Under the pieces are notes generated by a model. It had not been told where the DNA came from and did not search any database. It was given only the letters and a program-made list of their open reading frames with translations. A program made the position numbers and the translations under genes. DNA of 64,000 nt from Setaria digitata (lineage: Eukaryota; Nematoda; Chromadorea; Rhabditida; Setariidae): contig RCAB01000007.1 in NCBI GenBank assembly GCA_003640385.1, positions 558,001-622,000 on the forward strand. Direction: 5' to 3'. This document shows, piece after piece, positions 49,403 to 60,400 of the stretch (within the stretch, counting starts at the first letter, position 1; each line of letters begins with the position of its first letter).

Positions 49403-51223
49403 TCATTTTGAAACAAATGACTGGATGTCTGTTAATAATTTAACATATTGCGAATGCTCATAATGTGTGGCGAAATCCACCACTTCACGACAAAATTTCT
49501 GATCGAAACCGCGTTCCGCCAAGTAGTGATTGAACAAAAGGTCATGTAAAGTCTGAAAGATCGATTACAATTAGTTACTTAAAACTGTCTTATCGAAATT
49601 TTTGTGACTTTTTCAACCGTAATAGAAACCATAATTGGTTTGGTCAATTAAAAAGATAAAACAATTGGCAGCACTTCTCACCTGTCATTGGTAAAAAACA
49701 AAATTACATCGTACCAAAAAAGCATACCGGATCAATATATTTGCCGGATGATGAGTATACGGATTCAGGAATGTCTTCGTCATCTGCTTTTTCGGATGTT
49801 GGAGCAATATAAAATTCTGCTACGCGAAAATCAACTGCAAGCACAAGACGTTATACTCAATTTATCGAAAAAGTGAGGAATTACGTAAACTGGGAAGAAA
49901 AATGTTGCTTACATCGTTCGTTTACTTCTGCTGCTTCTTCGTTCTCGCATAAATCTAGGTAAAAACATAACCGTTGGTTACCCTTGACGATTTCTATTGT
50001 AAGCGAAGGTAAAGCAAGTGGAACTCCTTCTTCCTAGAGCATAACATGAAGAGACACTCGTAAGGAGAAAAAATGGATAGTATATAAAATGAACATGAGA
50101 TGAATTAGATAACGAAGCAGGAAAAAATTATACAAGAAAAGTGGAAATCAAAAGAAATAAGAGAAAAAAGAAAAGCTACCTCATCTTCTTCACCTTCCAT
50201 ATCTACCGAATGATTGACATTGAAGTACACATTAATTCTGAAAAATTTACGCTTGAACACCGCTTGTTTTTCTAAGCAGCTTACTGAACAAAACCATCCA
50301 ATAATTATTTAGTAGGCTAGAGTCTAAAGTATCGCTCCTTACCGTAATAAACGAGACAAATCACTCAACCACGAACGACTAATAATTATTAAAGGTGAAG
50401 CAAATTTTATGACCGCGCGGAATTCTAGAAAGTTCTATTTCCCCAACGTCTTACCAGTGCTAGAGAAAGCGGTTATCTAAATCACAATAATATCTAGTTG
50501 AAAAAAATAAAATAAAAATTACTTTTCTTTGCCATACAGCTTTGCCAACTGCACGTTTGCACCATCTGTTGTGATTTCGAAACCCGAGATTCTCGGTGCT
50601 TGTTCACCACGGAGATTCTCCTTTTCCAATTGTTTTTCAGCCGTTATTTCATTCTTCAGAGCATCAATTAATTCATTATTCAATGCTAAAACATGAAAAT
50701 AAATTACCAGCACCAATCCACTTGGCAATGAAAAAGCGACTTCTCTGGCACAATTCTCGTGACTGAAGAAAAGAAAAAAAGGGAATAAAAGAAAAGAAAA
50801 GGGAATACCTATTCAGCTGGTCCCCAAGGATATAATATAAAAAAAAAAATAATAATAATAATTATCATGAAGACGATTTGCCGAGTACGGTACCGTTCAT
50901 AATTATAACCTTCAGGCAACTGCAGATAATATTTAGCTTTCTGAGTATAAGGCAAAAGAATCAAAGACAGCTCCCTATAGAATCCCGGAATAATCCTGCA
51001 TTTCAATAAAAAAATGGAATGTTTCGGGACAATTTCAATGATCCAAATACTTTACTTTACTACTTTGCACTTGATGTAAATACATACGTCGGGTGGATGC
51101 CATCTGACGAGATATTAAAACTGGGGAAAATACTTTGAATCCAGAACAAACGGCTGCTGTTGAAACATGCCTTTGCACGGCTTTTGAAAATGCACGACAC
51201 ACAGCAACTGAGCGCATCTTCAT
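49403..51223 (-). CDS. C1QBP: C1QBP / p32 / MAM33 family mitochondrial matrix protein
   Basis: Acidic, trimeric, doughnut-shaped matrix protein that supports mitochondrial ribosome function and translation. Six exons in phase: 51223-51088, 50685-50523, 50237-50180, 50033-49913, 49834-49728, 49552-49403; about 244 aa. The first 45 residues (MKMRSVAVCRAFSKAVQRHV onwards) are basic, Ser/Ala-rich and without acidic residues, a typical mitochondrial targeting peptide. The p32 fold follows: LIDALKNEITAEKQLEK, WELE-like SGFEITTDGANVQLAKL, INVYFNVNHSVDMEGEEDE (human ITVTFNINNSI), LTIEIVKGNQRLCFYLD, FRVAEFYIA, and the C-terminal helices LFNHYLAERGFDQKFCREVV and YVKLLTDIQSFVSK (human ITFLEDLKSFVKSQ). 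The first donor is GTATGT. Intron 1 contains a further open, protein-like stretch listed separately. Two in-frame ATGs start the leader; the first is used here. Confidence 0.94.
50809..50995 (-). other. Exon-like ORF inside C1QBP intron 1
   Basis: On the same strand as C1QBP, an ATGCAG acceptor at 50996 is followed by an open frame: IIPGFYRELSLILLPYTQKA, then LQLPEGYNYERYRTRQ, then an Ile/Phe-rich hydrophobic run from an ATT repeat and YPWGPAE before TAG. The first half has codon and residue composition of real protein. It needs a phase-2 upstream exon, while C1QBP exon 1 ends in phase 1, so it is not a simple alternative exon. It has no ATG in frame. It might be an exon of a nested gene or a relic. 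Not recognised. Confidence 0.3.
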
Positions 51224-52196
51224 TAACTTTTACCTAAAACTGAAAACAATAAAATTACAAATTATATTTTTAAAGAATGGACAGTTTGATTATCACGAAA
51301 AAATAACGCCAGTAATCAGACAGAGTACAGCGATATAGAGAGACCGACTATGAAATATAAACTTCCTAATATTGTAAGATAGTAGCTTAATACAAGGCAG
51401 GTACAACAGTGACAAGACTATCTGCTTCTCGCCACTCTTCCGACTTTGAATTCTACTTTTTCCTACCGAACCAGGAGGCTTCACTTCGCCCATCGGTTAG
51501 TGTTGTGAGAAGAATTATAAACTGCCACTATCACAATTAATCTTCCACTCACAACCAAATCACTATCCGATCCCAGTTATCCCAGCAGCAATCACTTTGG
51601 GATGCAGAAGTAGGAGTAACGCAAGGAGTCACATAATGTATCGCACATTGATGCGTATCGCTATGCAACAATATGTGGATTGATGAGAGGAATAAAATAT
51701 GGAGTGTGCATTAGTTTTTCAATTTTCACTGGGAAAATTAGCAGAACGAAGTCCCCAATTAGGAACGGTGGAAGGAGTATCTCAAATAATACAACTTCGA
51801 GGGAATCCTTCCAGTTCCTGATGCCAATTTCTCACAAGCAAACTTTCTGAAATCATTCTTACGATATTATATAATATAATTGGAAAGAGTACCAGCTGAT
51901 GGGAAGTATTAAAATTGGTCTTCTACACTGAGGCATTATTGTTCATTTTGAAATTGCTCCGGTCGGTTATTCTTTTTCACTGTCTCATCTACACGATAAT
52001 TGCGAGACTTAGCCGGGAAAACGTTGAGATGCAATTTGTGGGAAAGGATAGGAATGAAAAGACATAGTTGTACATCGGATCAGTACCCAAACTAAGGTAG
52101 ATTAAACAAGCTACCTGAAACAGAAAAATAAATCCATTCATTCTTCGAACGAACTGCTAAAGAAAAACAAATTTCTAGCAAGAAGTTATTGTGTAA
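51224..52196. promoter_or_regulatory. Divergent promoter region, C1QBP / MSP-domain gene
   Basis: 974 bp between divergent start codons. No ORF of note. Presumed to hold promoters for both genes; no specific element identified. Confidence 0.4.
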
Positions 52197-54419
52197 ATGT
52201 GGATTTTCGTAACTATTGCTGGTCTTATCAAAGCATTTATAATCTTCACTTATCTCATTATATTATGCAAAGGAAGAAATGTGGTAAAGTTCCCTTTGTT
52301 TCAAATTTCTCATCATTTCTTTTCTGATTCGAAAATTAGGTCGATAAAAAGGCAACTTACTTTACCATTAAGCTGCTTTGGGTAAATAATTCACGAAATT
52401 TACTCTATGGGTAAATCGGTGCGATAATTATTGCTAGTAATTGTAAAAAGAACAGTGTGAAAACATTTTCTTTTTTTCGAAGGAAGAGAAAAAAGTGTTG
52501 GATCAAAAAGGAAAGCAGGAGAAGAAATTCAAAAAGGTAATCTTTCAGGACTTTGATTTCAGGTCAAGTTCTCTCCCATTTTAGATCCTCACTTATGAAT
52601 CATTGAATTTAGGATACGGAAAAGGAGGCAAGTGGCTCCAAGAAATCAAAGGAGAAAGATGACGGAGGAACAATCGGGCCATCAACTGCACCTGAAGGGA
52701 TCGAGCCTGACCTGAAAAGTAAGATGAGAGAAGAGGACAAGCAGGACAAAGGTGGTGGAAAGGGGAAGGTGGGTGAAGATGAAAAGAAAGATAAAGTGGA
52801 TGGTGGAGGTGGGAAGAAAGACAAAGTGGAGGATGGAAGTGAGAAGAAGGACAGAATGGAGGAAGAAGGAGAAAAGAAGGACAAAGGGAATGATGACGCT
52901 GAAAAGAAGGAAGAGAAAGAGCTGAAGGAGGAATCAAAGGTAGCTGTTAAAACGTTGTAGAATGAGTACTAGAGTGATTGGTTAGAATATTTGGAGGTGT
53001 GTATAAAGGGATGTTTTTCAGAAGGAAAACGGCGAGAGTGCGAAGAAAGATAAAGCAAAATCGAAGTCGAGCAAGAAGGGGAAAAAGAAACATGTACACT
53101 TTTCTCCTTTCTCTATTTGTCTAACAAATTCCCAAAAATATTAACTCTCTGACAACAGAAGCATTCATTCGGCTAGAGCTTTTCAGAAATCGGAGAAGGG
53201 AAATCACAACCAGAAAGACAGTGATAGGAAAAGTGATGCGAGAGGAAGCAAGGAGGATGAGGGCGGTAAAGAAAGTGAGAACAAAGACAGTTCACAAAAA
53301 GAGGAGGAAGAGGAGAAAGAGTCAGCAAAAAAGAAGAAGGAGGAGGAAGAGGAGGAGAAGGAAGGCGATGAAGGAGGAACTAAGAAAAGTAAGGAAAAAG
53401 TTGACAAGAGGGATAATGAGAAGGAGGAAGGAGAAAAAAAGAATGATGGGAAGGGAGGCGAGGAAAAAGATGATAAGGAAAGTGATAAAAAGGACGAAAG
53501 CGAGAAAAAGAAACAGAGAAGGAAGAAGGGGAAAAAAGGGGAGAAAAAGAATGGGGAGGAAGAAAGAGAGGAGAAAGAGGAAAAGAAAGATGAGGAGAAA
53601 GAGGCGAAAAAGGAGGATGAGAAAAAAGAGGTGGAGGAGAAGGAGGAGAAAAAGGAAGAAGAGAAAGAGAAGAAAGAAGAAGTGACCTATGACCCGAAGG
53701 AATTGAAATTCACGATAGCTGGCGGTGTAGTAAAGCTTACCACAAAGAACGATACTAACCAGCGACAAGCCCTGAAGGTTTTTTTCATACATTCATCTGT
53801 CTGGGAGTTAACTCCTTATAAGATGGATTGAAAGTCTAGTGTGACTAGAGGTTAGTGGAAAGCAGTGGTAGGTTAAGCTAAGTTCATTCAGTTATTTACC
53901 TTTCACTATCCAAAATCTTGCTTGAGAAAAGTAATGAGAATGTGAACAGGTGAAATGCTCGGATAACTTCCTGTACCGAGTGAATCCGGTCTTTTCATTC
54001 GTGGAACCAGGCGCAGAACAGGTCATCGAGATCATCAGACAGCCTGGGAATCCGAAAACTGACAAACTTGTACTCGTACATACGCCGGTACGTCGATCAG
54101 TGAAACATTACGGGGATAGAATTAGGATCGGAAGTGCGGAGTATCTGCAGAGCGTTAAGTGAGCTTCTAAACGAATTAGGAAGTTTCGTTTCGGGACCAG
54201 ACAAGAATGTCGAAATCACAGAGAAGTTTATGCGTTCTGACGAAACATCCCAAATATTCCACAAACTAGCAGTTTCCCCAATTAACAGTACTGTTCACTT
54301 TGACAGGAGTAATTGATTAAAGTGAAATTCAGGCAGCACCAGGTGAAGTGGATGCTCCACCGCTGTTCAAGAAGCCTATTGCCTATCAAAATTATATCAT
54401 CCCATTGTTGGTCATCTGA
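52197..54419 (+). CDS. Membrane-anchored Lys/Glu-rich protein with C-terminal MSP domain
   Basis: Seven exons, all splitting between codons: 52197-52283, 52483-52536, 52613-52939, 53022-53093, 53187-53777, 53950-54087, 54333-54419; about 451 aa. The N-terminus is a single membrane segment (FVTIAGLIKAFIIFTYLI) just after MWI, so a signal anchor. About 300 residues of almost pure Lys, Glu, Asp, Gly and Ser follow (repeated EKKDK, KKDKVE, EKKEE units), likely a long charged helix or disordered spacer. The C-terminal 110 residues match the Major Sperm Protein domain: YDPKELKFTIAGGVVKLTTK, ALKVKCSDNFLYRVNPVF and FVEPGAEQVIEIIRQPG, close to MSP core strands. The last exon (GEVDAPPLFKKPIAY) completes the fold. 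MSP domains are found in the nematode sperm cytoskeleton and in VAP-like ER tethers. The order TM-spacer-MSP suggests a membrane-linked, perhaps sperm-specific role (inference). Confidence 0.85.
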
Positions 54420-55058
54420 AGAGAAATTAATGCTAAATTTTAAACAGATTTTATAATCTCTGTTTAATATTCGAGATTCGGCATACCAAAGAAATAAAAG
54501 TACGAAGTTTGATGGCAAACACATAAAAAAGATAAGCTTCATGATCCGTACAAACTGGCATCGAGCCTAGGCTACTTGTATGCATTCTAGGCTGTCTTCT
54601 CATTATTGTATTGTGGAGAGGAAAGACCTGCATAAGTGTCTGAATTTTATTTTATTGTAGTTATAGCATCATCTAATGGTACCTCTCAGCTTTCCTAAAT
54701 TTAGATGAATTTGTTTTGACTTCTGGTAAGTCATATGAGGGTTGAGAAAAGTTCAGGTTACTGCGCGTTTGGAAGAACAGTGTTCATTATGTAGCGCTTA
54801 ACGTATCGCGTGGAAATTTATTGGTTGCTTACGTGTTCTCTTTGATGTTTCAGGACAGTCAGAAGTGGTGGCTTTTAGGCGTCAAACACGATGGATGGAT
54901 GTTCGGTGAGTGTGGCTGACGATAAAATAAGGTGTTCAAGGCTTGCTACAAAAGAATAGTAGGACTTTTGCGTTCTCAACTGTACTAAGGGGAAGTTGCA
55001 CTTTCTTATTTTACCTTAGTAGTTCAAGTTATCAGTTGCTTTTTGAAGTGCGAGGTCA
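54420..55058. promoter_or_regulatory. Spacer and 5' region of EEF1AKMT2
   Basis: AT-rich. A TTTCAG ends at 54853 and is followed by a short segment ending in a GTGAGT donor at 54906. It could be the spliced-leader exon of the methyltransferase: ATG at 54895, MDVR, joining the acceptor at 55054 in phase. The same segment read in another frame is DSQKWWLLGVKHDGWMF, which could instead be an alternative last exon of the MSP gene. Confidence 0.4.
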
Positions 55059-56534
55059 ATGTTAAACTGGCGTTATAGCTGGACTGAACATTACGATAGG
55101 GAGTTGAGCAATTTCGAAGAATTTGGGGATGAGGGTGAAATTTGGTTTGGACGAGTTGCTGAAAGGCGCATTGTGGAATATATTACTGGAAGTGAGCAGT
55201 TATCAAAATCATCCAGTTTCATTGATTTTGGCTGTGGCAATGGTTCACTGCTGAGGGCATTGGTGTGTGTAATGTTAACGTTATCAAAGTTAAAGCTATA
55301 TTTAGATATAAGGCAGATGGTTCTTTAAGAATAATTCGATGGAAATAACCAAGTTATTAGCCAAAAATTCTATTAAAATTTTTTGCACCTTTCGGAACAT
55401 CTCTATAAATTCTTCAGAAAATTAGTGTTTGTCCTTGAAAAGCTGCACATAGAAAGAGAGAATGACTTTTGGAACCTAAGCAGTGAATTAGTCGATTGTA
55501 TTTTCATATTTTCTTACCCTTCCTTATCCGACTTCTTTTTATCGTTCTTTCAAGAATTTCACTTCGCAGTAGCAAAGGTGAATGTAGTAATGATCTAGTT
55601 GCATTACAGTCTCCTACTGCTTTCAAATAATGTGTTCTATATAGTTTAAAACTAGTAATGTAACAAATGTTTAAATCGAGATTGAAAATATCGCTGGCTT
55701 TAATGTATTAAAAGGAGTTGATTTATACTCAGTTGCTTTCATTTTAGCGACGACGAGGCTACTCCCACTTATGCGGTATCGACTATTCTGAGGAAGCAGT
55801 ACTGCTGGCCACAAAACTTTCAGGAAGAAAATGCTTAGAAAATAGTTCCTGCCAAATTACTTTTCGGGTAGTTTTAATTGTTGCCCATGATAACTTTTGC
55901 TTTTTGGTTAACTCCGGATTTTCAGTTCAAAAGTAATTTAGGAAGTAAAAGTACAAATAGTATAATCAATTTCTAGACACTCGATCTGTTAAGTGTGAAT
56001 ACAGATCTGGGGAAATTCGATGTTGTTCTTGATAAGGGCACCTGGGATGCACTATCATTATCAGACGATCGTGACAGTCGATTAAGAAAGTACAGGACAA
56101 ATGTCTGCAAAGCACTGAAACCCTCGGGGGTTTTTATCATTTGTTCATGCAACTACTCGAGGTAATTGCATTATTATTGTTTTTTCTTTTCACTTGCAAT
56201 AAATTATTAAAAATTACAGTTGGATGTTGCCATGAGTCTACGGTAAACTTTTGTGTAATTTTGTCTATAGTTTACAATCACAGCTCAAGCAAAAGTTGCA
56301 CTGTCGCTAATCAGAATTGTTTTAACTTAACTGTCTTGTTTAAAGCTACTCTTTTAGAATGCCATTCGCTACGGAATACTTAGTATTTCTTTATTTATTT
56401 ACAGGATTGAATTGGAAAGGCAGTTTAGCGGTAAAGAGTTGGGATTTTTCAAAGAGTTACCATCCAAAAATACTATTGAGTTTGGTGGTCAGAAAGGTTC
56501 AACGACGACGACTGTGGTATTTCAAAGGTTTTAG
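55059..56534 (+). CDS. EEF1AKMT2: EEF1AKMT2 (METTL10), eEF1A lysine methyltransferase
   Basis: SAM-dependent methyltransferase that modifies a lysine of translation elongation factor eEF1A. Four exons in phase: 55059-55262, 55748-55867, 55977-56161, 56405-56534; about 212 aa from this start. Seen: [20 protein letters not shown] (human YDRELQTFREYGDTGEIWF), SAM motif [13 protein letters not shown] (human VLDIGTGNGVFL), [14 protein letters not shown] for the acidic SAM-ribose loop, [14 protein letters not shown] (human CIDKGTFDAISL), and [11 protein letters not shown] with the C-terminal [17 protein letters not shown]. The ATG at 55059 leaves a slightly short N-terminus; an alternative start at 54895 adds about five residues through a small leader exon. 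It faces the E-Syt gene tail to tail. Confidence 0.93.
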
Positions 56535-57432
56535 ATTCAAGGAAATGATGTCAATTGGATTCTGCAGTCCATTTACAATATTTGTAGCATATGTTAGATG
56601 AGCTACAGTTAACCGAAATAACTTTGATGAGAAAACTAGGGCGAATACCGATTATAAAAACCTCAGCAAGGATTTCTGACTTTACTGGTAAAGAAATTAT
56701 ATCTTCTATTTTGTGTATTACATGGCTAATGGGGAGAACCTAAACTAATACTGTTAGGATATACGGACTTTTAATCTGTCAATATAAAATTTGAACACTT
56801 TATTAGAAGCCGTTGGATCTTAATCAATATAAAAACATGTAAATTAAAAAAAAAATGGAATTTTTAACAGCTAAAATTGTAATAGTGATAAAACTATGCT
56901 CAGGCAAATAGCAGGATGGATAGCAAATATTACGAGATCTCCATGAACGTTTTCAAAAAAATTAGAACTGGAAGTTTCCGTCAGCGTTATGAGGTAGGTT
57001 TGTAGAGGAACATAATCCTAAACAAGGGACTGTTCATATATATTAACAGTTTCGTAGTTAATAAAGCGAATAGGGCGCTTAACGTCTGGATAACAGCAAT
57101 GTTTGCTAAAAACATTAGTGGAGTGAATTCAAATACATTATAACAGAGAGTTTTTTAAAAAAAAAAAGGAAGAAATGTAAACTAAGTAATCTAAACTAAA
57201 AGTTAACATTAAAAAAAGCGCAGGAAAAGCGTAGAGAATGATGAAGCTTCGTTCGTTGTCAAACAGCTGCGCAGAAAGGAGTGAAATAAAGATTGGAGCC
57301 CGACGATTAACTATCCTTGAGGTCATACCAAAAACTTGAGAGCTTTTCTGTTATTACTACACTATCCAATCTTACTTGTACCTGGAAATATTTCGATAAA
57401 TAAATGGACAAACCAATCTTTAAATTCTTTTA
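56535..57432. other. Convergent intergenic region
   Basis: 0.9 kb between the 3' ends of EEF1AKMT2 and the E-Syt gene. AT-rich, no gene seen. An AATAAA-like signal lies directly past the E-Syt stop on the minus strand (TAATAAAAG). Confidence 0.5.
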
Positions 57433-60400
57433 TTAGACAATTTTTGTAAGACCTAATCTGGCCAGGGCGCTAAAGTGTATTTTACACACGTTGAGACTGT
57501 GAAAATTTACCATTCCAAGAACAGGAGCTTTGCTGAAAACTCCATAATTGGTAGCGTCTTTTAGGGTGAAGATAAGCACGTGATTCTCGATATCGCTAAA
57601 GTTCAAGTTGAATTCGAACCTGAAGTAATGAAAGCGCAAATTTCATTTCATTAATCAGTGCCAATACTGAGATGCATGATGCTTTGTCTACTTGAATTCA
57701 TCTTTATGGATTAATTTAAAAAAAAAGAAATCTCCCCGATGTTTTGAATGCACAAAAGACAGCATGAAACTTACATTTACCGCAAATTAGTGGGAGAAAA
57801 CTGTCTCATAAACGATGGGTGAATTTACCGAATAGAACTGACCAATTATCGAAAACCGGGTTGAGGCACTTCCTAAGAGTTGCTGTCCTCCGTTTTTCAC
57901 CACCACGTATGTTGTCCAGAGGTGCCAATCGTACAGTTACGTATGGATCTGCAGAGGCTTGATTATCAAACGGTTGCAATTCTCTGAAATATTATAAACG
58001 AATTATAGGTAGAAGATTAGACGCGAAAAGTAGCTGTAGTGTAACCATTTAAAAGACGTTTAACAACATCGAAATATACATTTCACTGTTCAGTGTTCCT
58101 GAAAATTTCACTTCAAAATTTCACTTTTATGTTGTGCCAAACTCCAGTTGATAGCTGATTATGCGAATACAAATGAAGACTAATACGACTTCAATCCTGT
58201 AGCATGTAAACAGCATCGAGACCAGCAACAGACTTGAGTGATAGCCTTTTGGACCCATGCGCTTTACTTAAACGGAAAACTATTTGCGCAAATTAACAAA
58301 AAAAGTATATGAAACTTAATAAAGCATACGTTATGCGCATGACCTGAATTATTAATTTGTTTGATTCTTTCAGATGTTGAAGACCAAACTGCAAGCGACC
58401 AATTCGATCAGTGCTAAAAAATATTTAAGTGGAGATAAGAAGTTAATAACCTCTAGCTTTTGGTGCAAGTCACGACTTGCTATTTTCAACAAATGCTTAA
58501 GATCTTTTTCGAGGATACTCTAACAAATATGTTTACTGTTACTAAAATTACAGTTAACACCGTCAATCTCCAATACTAATAGTAGTAAAATCCTTCTCAA
58601 AAACATACGGCTTTCCTTTGCTTGGTGCTTGTCTCGTTAGAAATAATCTTTCGCCCAAGGTACGACGACGCTTATATGCACTAGTCCCTGAATCGCTGCT
58701 GTTTCTTCGTGTTTTCAGTCGTTCAGTAACAGCTCCCTTCGAGTTTAAAATCAGTGTTTTTCCAGTAACGCCTACCTCGTTTGGCAAATTATATCCCGCG
58801 AAATCCTCACTTCGTCCTATCATTTTTTCAGCCCTCTCAATGAAGACCTCTATAATAAAAATTATTGGACAAACATTGTGTAAAACTCAGCTTTATTTAT
58901 TAGCCAAGAACTAAAGTCATCTGCACACTACGATATACTTACTACTTATAACAGTCTTCACTGATTCCAACTAATTTAATCATATATATATGATATATAT
59001 TTAATTTTTTTTTTATATTTTTTTCTTGTTCAAGAAAAAGATGGAAAGCCACAAAAATAATCGATGTTCGGGGTTAAAATGAAACCTTACCATTGCCGTA
59101 AGTTGCTTCCTTGTTATTATCATTAATGTTAGAAACAGTATTCCTTTTTTGCTCACCGGTAACCAACACCTGCAAAAATGACGAATAAGGGCTATACATA
59201 AAATAGGATAAATCAAGATTCTGAGAACACATAGAGCAAGTAATTTTTTTTTCAATCCTAAGTAAGAACATAGTAAGCAGGGTCAAAAAACTCAGCCTAC
59301 GATATCTGCCACGCCATTTAAAAAAGCACACTGAACGATAAGTAGTGGTAATTCGAACATATGTTACTTTCAACATATAGTAGTCTAGAATATTTCCTTT
59401 TCTGCATTAGCAAATCATTTTATTAAAATTAAATTGCAATCTTTTGGCAAAGAAATTTAACATTTCAATATGTTTATAAGATGAATTTTGAGTTTTTATA
59501 AAAGAAGTGGAAACTGCTGAAAATAAATCAAGTCTACTAACGCAGCAGTACTGTAACAACTCACCCTGATGCGCGCTGTGATAACTATTGGGCTTTGATG
59601 AACTCCTAATGTTAATGAGAAAGTTTGTTTATAAAACTCCAAATCTGGTTCACGCAAAATTGTTTTTAATGGCAAAATTAATTCTCCGAGACAACGTTTT
59701 GTTATTTGATCAATAGCCTGAAATTTCGGCAAAATGGTCTAATATGAATTTCCATATAAAATGAGGAATATTAGCAAACAGTGAGCATTATAAATGTCAT
59801 GTACCAAGAAAATAAAAATTTAATTTCGTGACTTTAAAAAAAAAGATATGTAGCTGCGCTCAATTTGTTCCAGTCTAATGTTTAAAGTGAACATACGCCC
59901 GAGACGTTTCAGAGGCCTCGCGACAACACTTTACGAAATGTCGTGCAAAAAATATTTTTTTTTAGGTTGAAAAGACGAACCCCTTTTAAAAATCAGGAAT
60001 ATTACTAGAATCAAGTAAATCATATCATACCTCAAATTTCAATTCTTGTCCTTCCGGATGACGAACAAAAAACAGGAATTTAGTTTGGAATAATGGATTA
60101 ACAGTCTTCATTTTTGTCGGAGTTTGTTGAAAATCTTTACCAAGACTTACTGTTATGTATGGCGACGGTTCCACTTTTGCCTTTGGATACTAAAAGTAGA
60201 TTGTATAACTTTGAGATCGAAAACTTGAAAAATAAACCCCAAACGGAGAGAACAGAAGCTCATTCCTTTTTTAGGCATCTCAGGTTTCTGGCAACATTCT
60301 CTACCTGTCAAATAATCATAACTGCTTTGCTTAACCACTTTGAATGTTATTTCATAATAATTCCTCAACGCTACTCACAATATTATCAGCACGTTCTGTT

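Noticed and set aside
53221..53792. Long open frames on both strands (154 aa plus, 156 aa minus) over the Lys/Glu-rich exon
   Set aside because: They are shadow frames of a purine-only (GAA/AAG/GAG) coding repeat. The frame that continues into the MSP domain is the real one.
58195..58260. Candidate extra exon between the E-Syt exons at 58413 and 57983
   Set aside because: Extending the 58413 exon to the GTATGC donor at 58329 joins the next exon in phase and restores a normal C2 strand (KLIIQVMRITELQPFD), so no extra exon is needed.
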